From Reticulitermes speratus (Eukaryota; Arthropoda; Insecta; Blattodea; Rhinotermitidae): 64,000 nt of DNA. Below are positions 43,479 to 55,052 of this stretch, in pieces; position 1 is the stretch's first letter; the number at the start of each line of letters is the position of its first letter. The notes below the pieces were generated by a model that did not search any database, was not told the DNA's origin, and saw only the letters and a list, made by a program, of their open reading frames with translations. The stretch is taken from assembly GCA_021186555.1 (NCBI GenBank), contig JAJKFL010000042.1, forward strand, positions 16,840,521 to 16,904,520, read 5' to 3'. The position numbers and the translations under genes were made by a program.

Positions 43479-46299
43479 AATCATATTGTTGCATTAATTA
43501 TATTAATTTTTGTACATCACATGATAAAAAGCCCATAAAAGCAATTAGTTTATTTGTGATATGCTACAGTCAGAACTTGATAGAAAAACGTTATATCTTT
43601 CCATAGGTCCAAGCTGCTAGCTGGTCAATGACGACTGTTTCCAAACTTGTTATAATGATCAAAGTATATCCTTACCTCCGCCTCTAGCGTGTACATCTGT
43701 CCCGGGTCGTAACACAGCATTACTACATCGCTTTGTGTGTCCGCAACAACACACTATTGATATTGCTGCCTTTGCTTTCCACAGAAAAGCCAAAGCGAAC
43801 ACATACGTTAGACTGGTTTGTTGGCTGCGTCTACAGGAGAAATTATTCCGAACAAATACAAGGAGGGATGGCATGTAACTATAATAGTACTGAGGTCATA
43901 TTTATGGTAAACCATAATCGGTTCACAAATCGACGATTTCCTTTATGGTAAACATATGGTGGCATATATTTCTGTCCCGTTTCACGTCATAATTACTTTC
44001 CCAAGAGAGGCGGCATAAAACGAAATCACTGCTTTTAGTAACTTAAATTTTATTGAAGGATATATATATATATACGTCAATTAATTTTTATACCTTTTAT
44101 GTTCTCTTTTTAAGAAAACTATTTTTTTCATACAAAGAATTTTATTGGGTTTATATAAAATATATTCTTAACTTTCAAAAATTAATGAAAAATCGCGTTA
44201 AACATAAGTTTGCCAAAGTTAATTCTCTGTGCTTTCAAGAAAATTTTACGGATAGAATATGTAACGACTCAACGAGGGAAATGCGAAATTTGCAAATAGA
44301 TTATGAAATTAAGATTTAAATTAGAGAAGTCCAAGAAAATAATTAGTGTGACTTCGTTAGTGGCTCCTATACGTAGCTTGCGAAGCTGCTAGTTATTCCT
44401 GCCGATCAACTGTATTGAAAAATTTGAATTATGGAAATCTTCCACAGACCTATACATAAAAATTCAAAAGAATATACTAAAAGGGGGTTTTATGCTGCCA
44501 GGCTTCTCTAAGGACTGGATAAAAATAACACTGCTCATTTATTAGGACAACTACATATAAGCTTCCATAATCTTCCTAAAAAGATATTAACAAGAGTTTT
44601 AGCTTTTTGATCGGGGTTTTAACAATGATAGTATTTCTGTAATATTGAAATTTCATTAAAATTAAATAACGCAATAATGTAACACTTCAAGTGACTCATT
44701 ACAATCACAAAACTCTAAGAATGATACAAGATCTTTCTTACTTAACAAACAATTCTTTGTGGGGGGAAAAAAGCAAGGCAGCATCAACCTGTTCTCTTAT
44801 TTCACGAAGTGAAAATCTTTCATGATTGCTTTATGTATGGAAAGATTTCTTAGAAATCAAATACTGTTGAAACTTTTCTCATTTTATGATATATATTGTC
44901 GCCTAGCCATCAGACTAAGGGCGAGATGCGGAGATGAAACACATTTGTAATTATAGAAGATAAATACGTTTTTACTTAGGAACAGTGTTCTATCCGACGA
45001 CTGAACCTAGTCACTTCCAGGCGGGCGGATTGCTTAATAAATAAAATTCGACGTAAAATGAACAGTGTGTTATTAGTTGTGACGCGTGTCTGCGGACGGA
45101 ATAAAAATATTTAGAGCACCTTATTTAAATAAGGTGAGTATAATCTTAATATAAACTGCGCTATACTGAACTGAATCGCGTAGAAGACGACTCAGAGCCA
45201 AGTTTGAATGGCTGTGAGCGATGTTCTGCCTGCTGCCACGGTAGATGTTCTGAATGAAGTGGTAATGCGAGTTGTTAGATAAAATAACGTATTTTATATA
45301 TTGTAGTATAAAGAATTATTAATTTGCCTACAGATTTTTACATCGTGTATCAGGAGCACAGGGTTTTTAGTTTCTGGATAGAAAATTCAAAGTGTTTTTA
45401 ACATGTTCACCAGGTGTCACGCATGTTTCAGACTTAAGGAAGGTAATTTCAGACACCTGTTTGGTAAATTGTATAGTTTTAATATAGACTCCAAGAGCGG
45501 CATCTGCTTTAAGAAGTACATCCTATATAATATTTTTGCAATTCAAGAAACATTGTTCTTGAATAGAACACTTGCTCGAAGTTTTCGTACATTATAATTA
45601 ATCCACATGCCTCATTACATTTCTTTGTTTATACGAAGTGAAACGTAAGTTCCCTGTTCTAGACAACTTTACTTTTCTCTTCATCTGTGAAACAAATGCA
45701 AGAACTCTCGTTTAAACAATACTTTAAGCACCTCACCCCAAACAATATACATGCTGCTAGCGGATTTAACGTTGTAACTGCAGGAAGCAAGCAGCCTGCA
45801 CCACGCAGACACCATGGGTAGAGCTTGTATAACAGTGCTGTAGGAATATACCGGCTTTATAAAGCAAACTATTGTAACAGAGTCAAAAGATATTATTTCA
45901 TAGTCTAGCAGATTAAAGTTGCATGACTGTCATTAGAAAACATTAAATTATAAGCGATTTAATTCTACATGTCAGTATCACTCTAGCTCATAAAAATGAA
46001 ATGTCACTGCGTGTTCCCTGTTTGCCGCGATAGTCACAATCCTATATTCACATCGTGAAGATGGCCTAATGCACGTTAGAGAAAAATTCACTTATTGCAG
46101 GGCGAATGATTATGATGTATCAAGAATGCCACAAGTTTAACGGAAGTTTGTTTTCTGTTAAGATAATTGGAATATCCTTTTTAATACCAATGCAAGAGTT
46201 GAATTGTATTCCGGCCAAATAAGAAAACCACATAACGTAATGCACCAGAGGCAAATTACATCAATTTCAGTTCCTATGTCAACGCAGTCAATATAGTGC
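43479..46299. other. Unannotated stretch with a 20-bp palindrome
   Basis: Contains the perfect palindrome CACCTTATTTAAATAAGGTG at 45117-45136 and a short (TA)n at about 44061-44074. No gene or repeat family was recognised. Plus-strand frames at 44053-44319 and 45403-45597 are AT-driven. Confidence 0.5.
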
Positions 46300-46525
46300 C
46301 TAGGTTATGCGATAAGACACAGGAATCGATTCCCAGCGAAAGCAAACAATTTTTTCTCTTCTACCCATTGCCCATACCGGTTTCAGGCCAATCCAAGAGG
46401 TATTGGGAATTCCATTTTCTATAGAAAAGCCACAGTAACGCGAAGCTGACCACTCGCTTCCATCTAGTGTCAAGACAAGGAACGCGTAGAGCTCTACTTT
46501 CTTTCCCTGATACATTTTCACGAAG
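46300..46525 (+). mobile_element. SINE family B, diverged copy
   Basis: A B-box-like GGAATCGATTCCCAGCG is followed at lower identity by family B landmarks: CCGGTTTCAGGCCAATCC, GAAGCTGACCACTCGC, TCCATCTAGTGTCAAG and GCGTAGAGCTCTACTTTC. It is clearly older than the copy at 41006. Confidence 0.6.
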
Positions 46526-46640
46526 TGCAACGTAATTTATAAAAGTGACAAGTTTAACTTTACCGTTAAGTTAGGTGACTGCCCAGGCGAACAGAAATCG
46601 GAAACCCCATTTTTAGAAAAAGAACTAAGACAATGATGAT

Positions 46641-46930
46641 GGCCGTGCTATGGCTCAGGCGGTTAGTCTCCGGCCTCCCACCTCGGATGCCCGGGTTCGA
46701 TCCCGGCTCAGTCCATGTGTGGTTTGTGGTGGACAAAGTTACACTGGGACAGGTTTTTTCCAGAGTACTTCGGCTTTCTCCTGTAAATTTCATTCCACCG
46801 GTGCTCCATTACTTGGAAAAATGAAAAAAAAAACTGATCATCTTTCTCTTCACCTTCATCGCGGGGTTGCACAATAAACCTTAAGGCTGCGGGTCGTCCG
46901 TAGCATCTGCTGTGGTGCCCTTCTCAAAAT
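46641..46930 (+). mobile_element. SINE family A, full length with intact A and B boxes
   Basis: Best family A copy. GGCCGTGCTATGGCTCAGGC carries the A box and GCCCGGGTTCGATCCCGGCT the B box. Then come GTCCATGTGTGGTTTGTGGT, CACTGGGACAGG, AGTACTTCGGC, TTTCATTCCACCGGTGCTCC, an A-rich linker, GGGGTTGCACAATAAACCTT and GCATCTGCTGTGGTGCCCTT, ending in an AATAATA tail. Overlapping open frames in several frames are artefacts. Confidence 0.95.
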
Positions 46931-47567
46931 AATAATAGTAATAATGGCGACAATACTAGTGACAATAATATTTTGGAGTAGGAAAAATTGGCAGGTTTGG
47001 GATTCCCGGTAGATATAATATCCAGACTGGGACTTGCATTTATTATACGACACATAACGGTTACAGACATTTATTATACGTCACATAACGGTTACAGACG
47101 CCCCTTTTTCGGACTAACGCTTTCAGAGAGTGATATTGCACAATCAGTCAGCTAGAGCTGGATTTATATCTCCGTCTCCCTAAGTTATGCCTTAAATTAA
47201 GATATATATACATTTCTTCAACAACGACGAAGATGAAAGAAAGAAACTACGAAAATTATTATGGCGTGGATAATGGTAGTAATAATAGATAATAATAAGA
47301 AGAAGAAAAAGAAGAAGCATAACGTCAGTTAAGTAAAAGATAAATAAAATAAACAACAAAAAATAAAAACAAAGCTAATCTTTATTCTTACTGTGACAAT
47401 GCAGCGGCCGCGGGTCACTTACACAAGAGCACCAATACAGACATATATGCGAATAAAAAAACAATGTTTAAGTAACTGGTTCCTACATCCAGTAAAACAG
47501 ATTCCAACTCAATTACAAACACAAGTCAAAAGAAATTTAAAATAATAATATAACGTATAATGTAACA
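46931..47567. other. Unannotated stretch with A-rich simple repeats
   Basis: Includes an imperfect direct repeat of TTATTATACG.CACATAACGGTTACAG (about 47040 and 47070) and an AATAAT/AAGAAG simple-repeat area at 47279-47317. Confidence 0.55.
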
Positions 47568-48321
47568 TTGAGGCGCTTTCGCCTAACGATTTCTGCCGTG
47601 GATAAGGAGTTAAGTATTAAATGTGATTCAACAGCCCAATATCGGCCTTAGCCTCCTGTTCTTCAGGTTTCGAGACGTGTAATATTTCACTGGGAGGGGT
47701 TGCCAGGCCCCTCGCCCAACCCCCGACCTGGAGGACCAGGTCTCTGCCTTTATGACCCCGGGAGACAAGATAGCCCAGCTATATCCCTAGACATTGGGTA
47801 GCTCGGGACCTCGGGAGCGCCACTTCCCGTACTCACAATAATTGTGAGCCCCTGAGGGAAAATACTCTAAGTGTGTTTGTATATTTTCCTTAGTTATGCG
47901 GCATGTAAAACCCACTCTTTCTGCTTCGTTGTTATACTGTCATCTGTGGCCTGTCTGGCCCTAATATATTTTTCAACACTATCTCATAAAAGGCACGGTT
48001 TTCAGAAAAACGTGATAGAATATAGAATACGTATTTTGATTTTCTGTACAATGTTTGTCTGAAATATTTCCCATTCTAAGAAGAATTCAACAAATGTTAT
48101 CATAAATATAATAGGGTTTCATGTAAAGTACCCGTTATTCTTGTCAGATTTCAATAAAACTTGAATTTTATGGACAGATTTACGAAAAACACTCAAATAC
48201 CAAATTTCATGAAAGTCCGTCCAGTGAGAACCGAGATTTTCCATGCGGAAAGAGAGACGGACGGACAGACAGATATGAGAAACTAATAGTCGCTTTTCGC
48301 GACTTTGCGAACGCGCCTAAA
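47568..48321 (+). mobile_element. Dispersed repeat, copy 1 (partner at 60219)
   Basis: Shares with 60219-60762 the order ATTGAGGCGC.TTCG, CCTTAGTTAT.C.GCATG, TCATTCTAAGAAGAATT, GTACCCGTTATTCTTG.CAGA, TGAAACTTGAATTTTAT-type sequence, AATTTCATGAAA.TCCGTCC, the CATGCGGA block, and CTAATAGTCGCTTTTCGC. The ends TTGAGGCGC and GCGCCTAAA are short inverted repeats. It is about 210 bp longer than copy 2 because of the segment at about 47640-47865. Superfamily unknown; possibly a DNA transposon derivative. Confidence 0.75.
47640..47865 (-). mobile_element. Probable LINE 5'-region fragment inside the dispersed repeat
   Basis: A GC-rich block absent from the otherwise matching repeat at 60219. Its minus strand contains GGTCCTCCAGGTCGGGGGTT then GGGCGAGG, close to GGTCCTCCAGCTTGGGGGTT then GGGCGAGG in the LINE at 52930. 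I therefore read it as a retrotransposon leader fragment. Exact ends and a target duplication are unclear. Confidence 0.55.
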
Positions 48322-51300
48322 AATCGTGTTTATTCTGAACAAGAGACCGAGCCCATGAGCGGAAAAAAAAAATTGTAAAGATCAACTAAATGGTCTAGAA
48401 CAGTTCTGAAAGTAAAAATCTCAACGATCATTTCAGGCATCCAACGCAGTGCGCATGGTTTACAACTACTCTCACGGCTTCGTAATATTTCGTGTTTTGA
48501 ATACATCATGGCAGACTAGTATGTAATACCTTGTCTTCCCTACCACCTGTAGTCGCAGCTGCTACACATGTACCTTAACACTGAAGTGTTGTCACTTTTA
48601 CTGCAAAGTGTATCGTAAATGTAGGCATAAACAAGGAAGCACTTAAGTATGGCCCTGTAGCACACATATTCGTGATCTTTCATAAACAGCTCAGCTGCAT
48701 CACTTCTGAGGAAGTGTTTATAGGTTAGTTATAGTTTAGACATGGGTTCAATAAATACAGCTTCCCTAAAAATGGCTCTACATATAACACTAAAATTTCA
48801 TGTAGGATTATGAATGCAGAATGATTGGAGCTGCACTGAGATGACTAAATTCACAGATGAAAATAAATTATCTTAATAAGCAAGTAGAAATTGCTTATGA
48901 AGATTATTAAATTAAGGCAGACGATAAGTTATACTGAATAGGGTTACGTGGGTGCTTGTACTAATGCAAATTTTCTTTCATGGTAATGTTCCTTTTATGA
49001 GAATATGCGTTGGAAATAGGTGGAATGTTCATAAGAGAGAGTCGTTCATGTAATAAACAGGTAATCTGCTAGTGGCATTATAAGAGTCTACAGTGAACAC
49101 AATTTTCATACAAAACTTGTGTTTGCAAAATTCATTATGCAAACACGAATTTTCCATTAAACCTTTAAATACTAATGGTTGGCTTATGTACCATAGGGTT
49201 TAACAACAAAAACTTTGCAGTTTATCCACACAGAGTTCTTCAGTGGTCCGTATGATTCCTGCATTAAACGGTAGTTTTCTCTACACATTTACTGGCTGTT
49301 TTTCTGATAAAAAAAACCCACTGTATTTTGTGTGAAGACACGAACTGCATCTGCATACGCGTATGTATAATGTAGATAAACTTCAGGCCGTCTTCTTCAG
49401 ATATTTACACTTTTATACTACTCCTACCAGAGGGACGAACGGGCGAAGCCTGGGAAATTGCTAAGAAGTGATGCTCTTTCCCCCCCCCCCCCCATATAAA
49501 AGTCTCTCGCATTACTCCCTTCCTCTTCAATTTCTTCTTCTCTCTCTGTCACGTCAGTCTTCAAAAGGTTAACTTCTAGGTACTAACAATCGATTTTTAC
49601 CTGACTCATTACCGAGTAATTATTAAAACAGTTACACAGCATAAAGCAATAACATGCACAAAATAAAAACATAAAGTGATCAGTGTCTATTCAATGCCAA
49701 AGGTCGATGGTTCATTTACTAATTACAAATTTGTGGCTGGGGTTGCAACGTTCGTCGCGGTTTTGCTTGTTTTGTTGTAGCGCAAGTTCCACGCACGTAC
49801 TGAAAAAGAGAAGCCGTCTTAAAGTAAAAAGTATTCCTTAAGTTTTCGCGAAAAATTTACTTGAAATTAATAAAGTACAGGCCTCTATATATATTTATTA
49901 TTTAGTATATATATCATTTACTAAAAAGCTAATAGTCGCTAAGCCAATCAAGGCATATCCAACCGGTTGCTTTACCCGAACTTTCATCATCGTTGTCAAA
50001 GTAGTCCACTCTCTCTCTTTACCTTATCCTGAGTCACAACAGTCCAGTTCACAACCTCCCACTCTATTTCTCAAAGACTCATTCTATTTCTGTTCTTCTA
50101 TCTACACCTAGGTCTCCCAAGTTGTGTTTTTCCTGCATGTTTTTTAATTAAAATTTTGTAGAGCGGTCCATCCATCACATACATGATAAATATTATAACT
50201 AGCTCATTACCCTTAATATCACAAAGCAGTGTTTCTTATAAATTATTCAGCGACTTGCTATGGAAGTTTGTCCAGCCTCTAAGTACTTCCTCCCTATTTG
50301 GAAAAAAATAATAAAATTAACGTTTATGTGATATTCGGAAAAGTATCACTAGGACTCATTTCAGATAGGTAACATATAGTATTTAATTGAGGTAGAAGGT
50401 ATAGTAATTTTTTCTCTCACATTACGCATTTTTTGTAATTTTCTCTCACAAGTGTTTTGCAGTTACTTCGGTAACAATCTACTCACAATTTCGTATTAAA
50501 GTAACTGCTGGATAATTCGGAGGGTTTAAAAATCGTAATAAATCATGTGACTACCAATGTTAAACTAATTAACATTTTCTGCTTGAAGTTTCAAATTTAA
50601 TCTTCCCGGAAGCTTCGATTAAAATTGTCCCATAAGAAAAGGTGTTCACTGCATCTATTCTATATGCTATTGATTATAACATATCTATCTACCTTGTTAT
50701 ACGTTCGCCGGGGATGTCTTGATTGGACGTCAAAGAGGGCTTACGATGTCATTAAATCTATGTTATTTGGCTTAAAAGGGCTATAACCTCTTAATCTCCT
50801 AACATCCTTTCAACGACATTCATCTACAATCTATAGCACTCTTAAGCTGTTCTCTTTAATTTATAATTCAATTTCCTGTTTATTCTTACAGATTAACAAT
50901 AATTTCTTGTAAAATTTCAATTTCTTTATCTAATTAATAAGCAGAATTAATGAAAGTCAGGAACTGATTTGTCACTAGATTAGCGCTTGTGAAACTGTCC
51001 TTAATTTATTAGCACTGTTATGTTTAGACTCGAACAGATACCTAAAAGGCACCTCACTGTACATCATCAAACCTGTAAAACTACTATACTTTCATAAACT
51101 TTGTAGGAAATTTATAGACATATGTCCTAAACTTCTGGTCTAACAAATAGGTAATTATACACTAGCCGACCTAAACTCTGTATATAAAATCTACAAACAT
51201 AAACGACAGAAACATATACTACTGTAAACCAGCTCACCATCAGGCATAGTGTTTTTTAGTGTTTTCAATAATATTATTTTTATTTTTCCCTCTTTATAAC

Positions 51301-52574
51301 TTTGATCCATGTACTCATTTTAGTTAAATTGGTGATCGGAACAATTTGTAACTTTTTCCTTGTATACTGTACATACTGTAAATTGTAATCTTCAATAAAT
51401 AATAAAAAAAATAGACACACACTTCCCCCCCCCCCCCAGAATTGTCTACTTTAAAGGGGAAATGTAATTTAATGTACGGACGCTATATTGCCTACTCACG
51501 TACAACATCTTCATACATTAAATAGATATTTTCACTGATAATATTTTATTTAAAACGGTATGAAGAAAGCAACAGCCACGACTTCTCAAAGAATATTTCG
51601 CTTGTTCGTAATATCAGTACGGTCTGTAAAACTTTCATTTCTCATACTTCTTATTATGTCGAGTAAAGTCAAGTTACTTGTGACATAGCAAAAGGTTTTT
51701 CTGGTGCCAGTTACCAATAATTCGTGGTACCAGGCGCCCTTGTGGCGGTAACACACTCTCTGTTTAATGAGGTAACTGATGCATCACATCTGTACACAAC
51801 CCTTCCTCTCTTAGGCTGCAGCCCACGTGGCATTGAGGGAGACAAAAGCGGTATTAATTTAATTTGTGAGACGGATTCTTCAGTATGACTATAAAAGTCT
51901 GAGTTCAAAATACTCTACAGTATAACAAAAAGCTCTTTTTGCTTGTCGCTATTCGACGCTTGGCAACCACTGCCCCACCTTACACAAACAAGCTGTGGAT
52001 TCGCAAAGACAAGGCAAATGTACTGCGTAAAGTATAGTGGAATGTGAACAAATAACAGTTTATTATACAAAGGTAAATAAATAACGAAACACTGTATTAA
52101 CATGCGTGATAGCTAATAACACAAAACAGTTTTCCCCCTTTACATACTTGACTCAAGCAGCTCCAGGCTTATTAACACAAAGCAGAAGCACTTGCCCGGT
52201 ATTGAGACCATGAAAATAATAAAGAAAAAAACCTTTCGGCCACAACACCAGGCACACCCCGTTAAGCGGCCTCCACTAATCCGAAATAATAATATTGAAG
52301 AAGAGCCGAGACCAAATTCTGAAAACCTGTCAGCTCGGGTCCAAATCACAGAGCAAGGACAAAGACTAGGGCACTTACGGCCGATGGCACCAGAAAGAAG
52401 GAATGACGATTGCTGAGCTAGTGACCGAATAGAACATTGATATCGACACCAACACAGTCTGTCACGGCACGCCAGATTTCTTGGTGTTGTGGAAAATGTA
52501 AATTTGTTCCTGTCCACGCCGTGAAGGCAAATGTGCGGAGCAGATGTGTAGCTCACTCATTCGTAACCTTGGCC
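48322..52574. other. Unannotated stretch with small repeats
   Basis: Contains C14 at 49480-49493 and C13 at 51425-51437. A fragment at about 49418-49475 (ACGAACGGGCGAAGCCTGGG) matches the alternative SINE A' tail. The minus-strand frame at 52140-52556 (138 codons) has no recognisable domain. No host exon was recognised. Confidence 0.5.
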
Positions 52575-52720
52575 GTGTATGGAAATTAGCGACACACTTC
52601 AAGCTGCGGCCCTTTTACCGCCGGGAAGAAATTCCATTACCCATTGAATGGGAGGCTGGGTGGGCTCCACAGCCGGTCTGGAGCTTTTTGAGAAAAGAAA
52701 GCCCCTAATCGAATCCCGGA
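52575..52720 (-). mobile_element. SINE family B fragment, minus strand
   Basis: The plus strand carries the reversed family B middle: GCTGCGGCCCTTTTACCGCC, then GGGAGGCTGGGTGGGC, then CCGGTCTGGA. It ends near a worn B box. The 3' tail is missing. Confidence 0.65.
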
Positions 52721-52799
52721 TTGTCCAGCCCGTCACCTAGTCATTGTATCGACTATGAGGTTGCCTACGACAGATTATTTACGTTTGTTCTTTATAAGC

Positions 52800-53262
52800 T
52801 TGCCATGATAAGTGGGTACCTGTCACAACGGCATGGCGCGCCCTCGGGTTGCGGATGGAGGAACGGCCTCCGGATATGGAGGGTAGCTGCGAATATATTG
52901 AATAAGCAGTCGCGGACAGCCGACAAGGGGTGGTCCTCCAGCTTGGGGGTTGGGCGAGGTGCTAACACCTTCTCACCTTAAGAACTTACCATGTTACAAA
53001 ACAAATCACAAAACCTCGGACCTGGACTGATTCTTTGGTACAACCTAAGCAACGGAAAATAATATTAAAATGGATCTTCAAGAAGTGGGATGGGGGGGGG
53101 GGCATGGACTGGATTGATATGACTCAGGACAGGAACAGATGGCGTGCTCTTGTGAATGCGGTAATGAACCTTCGGGTTCCATAAAATGCAGGGAATTTGT
53201 TGACTGAGGACCTGTTAGCTTCTCAAGAAGGACTCTGCTCCATGGAGTTAGTTTATAAGCTT
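52800..53262 (+). mobile_element. Internally deleted LINE: 5' end joined to 3' end
   Basis: A GC-rich leader (CGCCCTCGGGTTGCGGATGG, GTGGTCCTCCAGCTTGGGGG) is followed by a frame reading KPRTWTDSLVQPKQR, typical of the start of an RTE-like ORF in my memory. Within about 30 bases it passes into the ORF2 C-terminal region (ATGGATCTTCAAGAAGTGGG, then CATGGACTGGATTGATATGA) and the 3' end (CTTCTCAAGAAGGACTCTGC, CCATGGAGTTAGTT). The endonuclease and reverse transcriptase are absent. A G11 run (53092-53102) sits where related copies have a GG-rich spacer. Confidence 0.75.
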
Positions 53263-53777
53263 GCATCGTTGCAGTGATAAAGGCTAAAGTCATGATAATT
53301 CTTAACACGTCACATGTACGCAGTAAAGCTTAACGAATAATTCGTTGTTTGTAATGTTTCCGTTAACAATTCAAGGTATTCAACGGTATGTTGCTGTCAC
53401 ACGTCATTATCCGACATACTGATCTTTAGAAATAACAACGTGTTGCACACACTCATGGTTGGAAATGGGAACTGCAACAGGAAACAAAGTCTCGGTGTTG
53501 TGGATGGGTACATAAATTGACAACAAAAATGTATTTTATAGAGAAAGTTGCCACTTGGTGGGCTACTGTATTACAAAATGACTCCAGGTGTTAACACAGA
53601 CCAAAACATTTAATATCAGTGGTACCAACTTATATCCGAATCAGTGCCACACTAGGCATTGGCTGCCAATTATGAGCCATCACTCTTACAGAGTCTTTAA
53701 AAATGACTATTTGGATTGGCCTAACTGTTATACATAATGAATCGCCACTCAGTTATAGGCCAGAGAAGTAATATAAA
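53263..53777. other. Unannotated stretch
   Basis: Nothing recognised. Confidence 0.45.
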
Positions 53778-53985
53778 GGTAAATTTGTCCCTTTGCACGC
53801 CACGATGTCACATGGTGGGTTGAAGGTATAGCTCCATTCATTCTTAAACTCAGCATGAGATATGGGTAAATGGTCAGCTTCAAGTCCCAGTCGTTTTCTC
53901 CCGGCAAAGGAGCAACAGGTACTCATTAACTAGGACGCTGTGCTGGTCAGAGTTTTGAGAAGAGACACAATTCTTGCGCCTCTCG
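53778..53985 (-). mobile_element. SINE family B, diverged, minus strand
   Basis: Reversed family B tail: AAAGGTAAATTTGTCCCTTT, ATAGCTCCATTCATTCTTAA, ATGGTCAGCTTCAAG, CGTTTTCTCCCGGCAAAGG and CAGGTACTCATTAACTAGGA. It is closest to the copy at 33586. Head absent or unrecognisable. Confidence 0.72.
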
Positions 53986-54353
53986 ATAATCCAACCAAGA
54001 TTCTTCGGCTGTTGCACAGAATCTCTTTAACGCGGAACTGAATGCCGCAGAACGGACACCGTCATCAGTCGCTATGCAACAACTGACATCGCACGCTCTA
54101 CAGCGCGCTGTACCACATTACCGCAAAAGTCGCGCGACTGAACACTGCAAAGCGGGTGGCGTCGTCAGCGGCTACGTAGCCGTGCAGCTATTAAAGGGTC
54201 TGTGGATCAAACGAGCGGGTTCCACTTCAAGCTGTACACCCTGTATACCGACTGGGCCAACCAGTTGCTTCAGAAGTATTATTTAAGACAAAATACAGAT
54301 CTAATGGTGTCAAGTTGGAAAAAAGTGCTTGAATTACTTGAGAGTGTTTTTCA
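53986..54353. other. CG-rich unannotated stretch
   Basis: Bases 54050-54190 are unusually CpG-rich for this window (GCACGCTCTACAGCGCGCTG, AAGTCGCGCGACTG). I cannot assign a gene, promoter or repeat to it; a diverged transposon end is possible. Confidence 0.4.
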
Positions 54354-54937
54354 CAGCATTCCTCAAACTTTCAGAGCCGCGACCCACATTAGGCCAATAG
54401 TGCTGTCTCTCGATCCCAAGATTCAGAAACACAGATAGGTGTAAAATAAAAAATATGAATCCTTATAACGAATGTGGCATTTTAATGACTTAATAAAATT
54501 AAGATAAACATATGTATTTACGCACTTCGGCATGAGATCCAATTTAGTATTGTGATTCCTCTTATGGTTCTTGTATATAGAGTTAGAATTTATGGTACTG
54601 TAAATTTGAATTTTTAAGTGTTTTGCGAGCTATTGCTCAAAAAGAGAAAATTTTGCAAATCCCACGATGACATAACGCGAAAAAGCGATAATTTTTTTTG
54701 TCTGATCCATAATTCTTCGTTGAGAGGTTTTCCACCCTAGTAGTTAACGGTCTGTGTCAAATCTTATAACAGGACGTTCAAGTCGACATTGCTACAATGT
54801 CACTACAGGTGATTACATCTACAACAAATACTGCTTGTAACACGGCTCTCCAAGAAGTGTGAGTAGGTAGTAAGTACATTTTCGAAATTTTTTCACGACC
54901 CAAATTTGGGTGGCGACCCGTAGGTTGAACAAGACTG
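54354..54937. mobile_element. Probable hAT-like element, worn ends
   Basis: Left end CAGCATTCCTCAAACTTTCA then GAGCCGCGACCC. The right end, reverse complemented, is CAGTCTTGTTCAACCTACGG then GTCGCCACCCAAATTTGGG. Both have the look of hAT termini (CAGTG.T..TCAA.C....GCGACCC). The 584-bp interior is AT-rich without a transposase. I see no clear 8-bp duplication, so the exact boundaries are uncertain. Confidence 0.55.
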
Positions 54938-54961
54938 ACTTAGGTTATAGAATATTACGAG

Positions 54962-55052
54962 TCTCGGAACGTCGGTAAACAATTACCACACGACGCAGCG
55001 TAATATCCCAGAAGAGCTCAGATCTCATCAACATCGCGGCGGAAGCCTGAAA
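54962..55052 (+). mobile_element. Foldback element, right arm and tail only
   Basis: Starts within the right arm (TCTCGGAACGTCGGTAAACA), continues CCACACGACGCAGCG, TAATATCCCAGAAGAGC and CAGATCTCATCAACATCG, and finishes with the tail CGGCGGAAGCCTGAAATT. The left arm and loop are missing, so this is a 5' truncated copy in tail-last orientation. A duplication is not clear, although TTAGGTTAT upstream and TTAGATGAT downstream are similar. Confidence 0.88.

Noticed and set aside
45117-45136. 20-bp perfect palindrome as an operator or regulatory site
   Set aside because: An AT-rich palindrome of this size can occur by chance, and there is no gene nearby to regulate.
52140-52556. 138-codon minus-strand frame; the plus strand contains a MTIAELVTE-like stretch that resembles a transposase helix-turn-helix
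   Set aside because: The resemblance covers about ten residues and is followed by a stop and unrelated sequence, which is too little to call a transposase relic.
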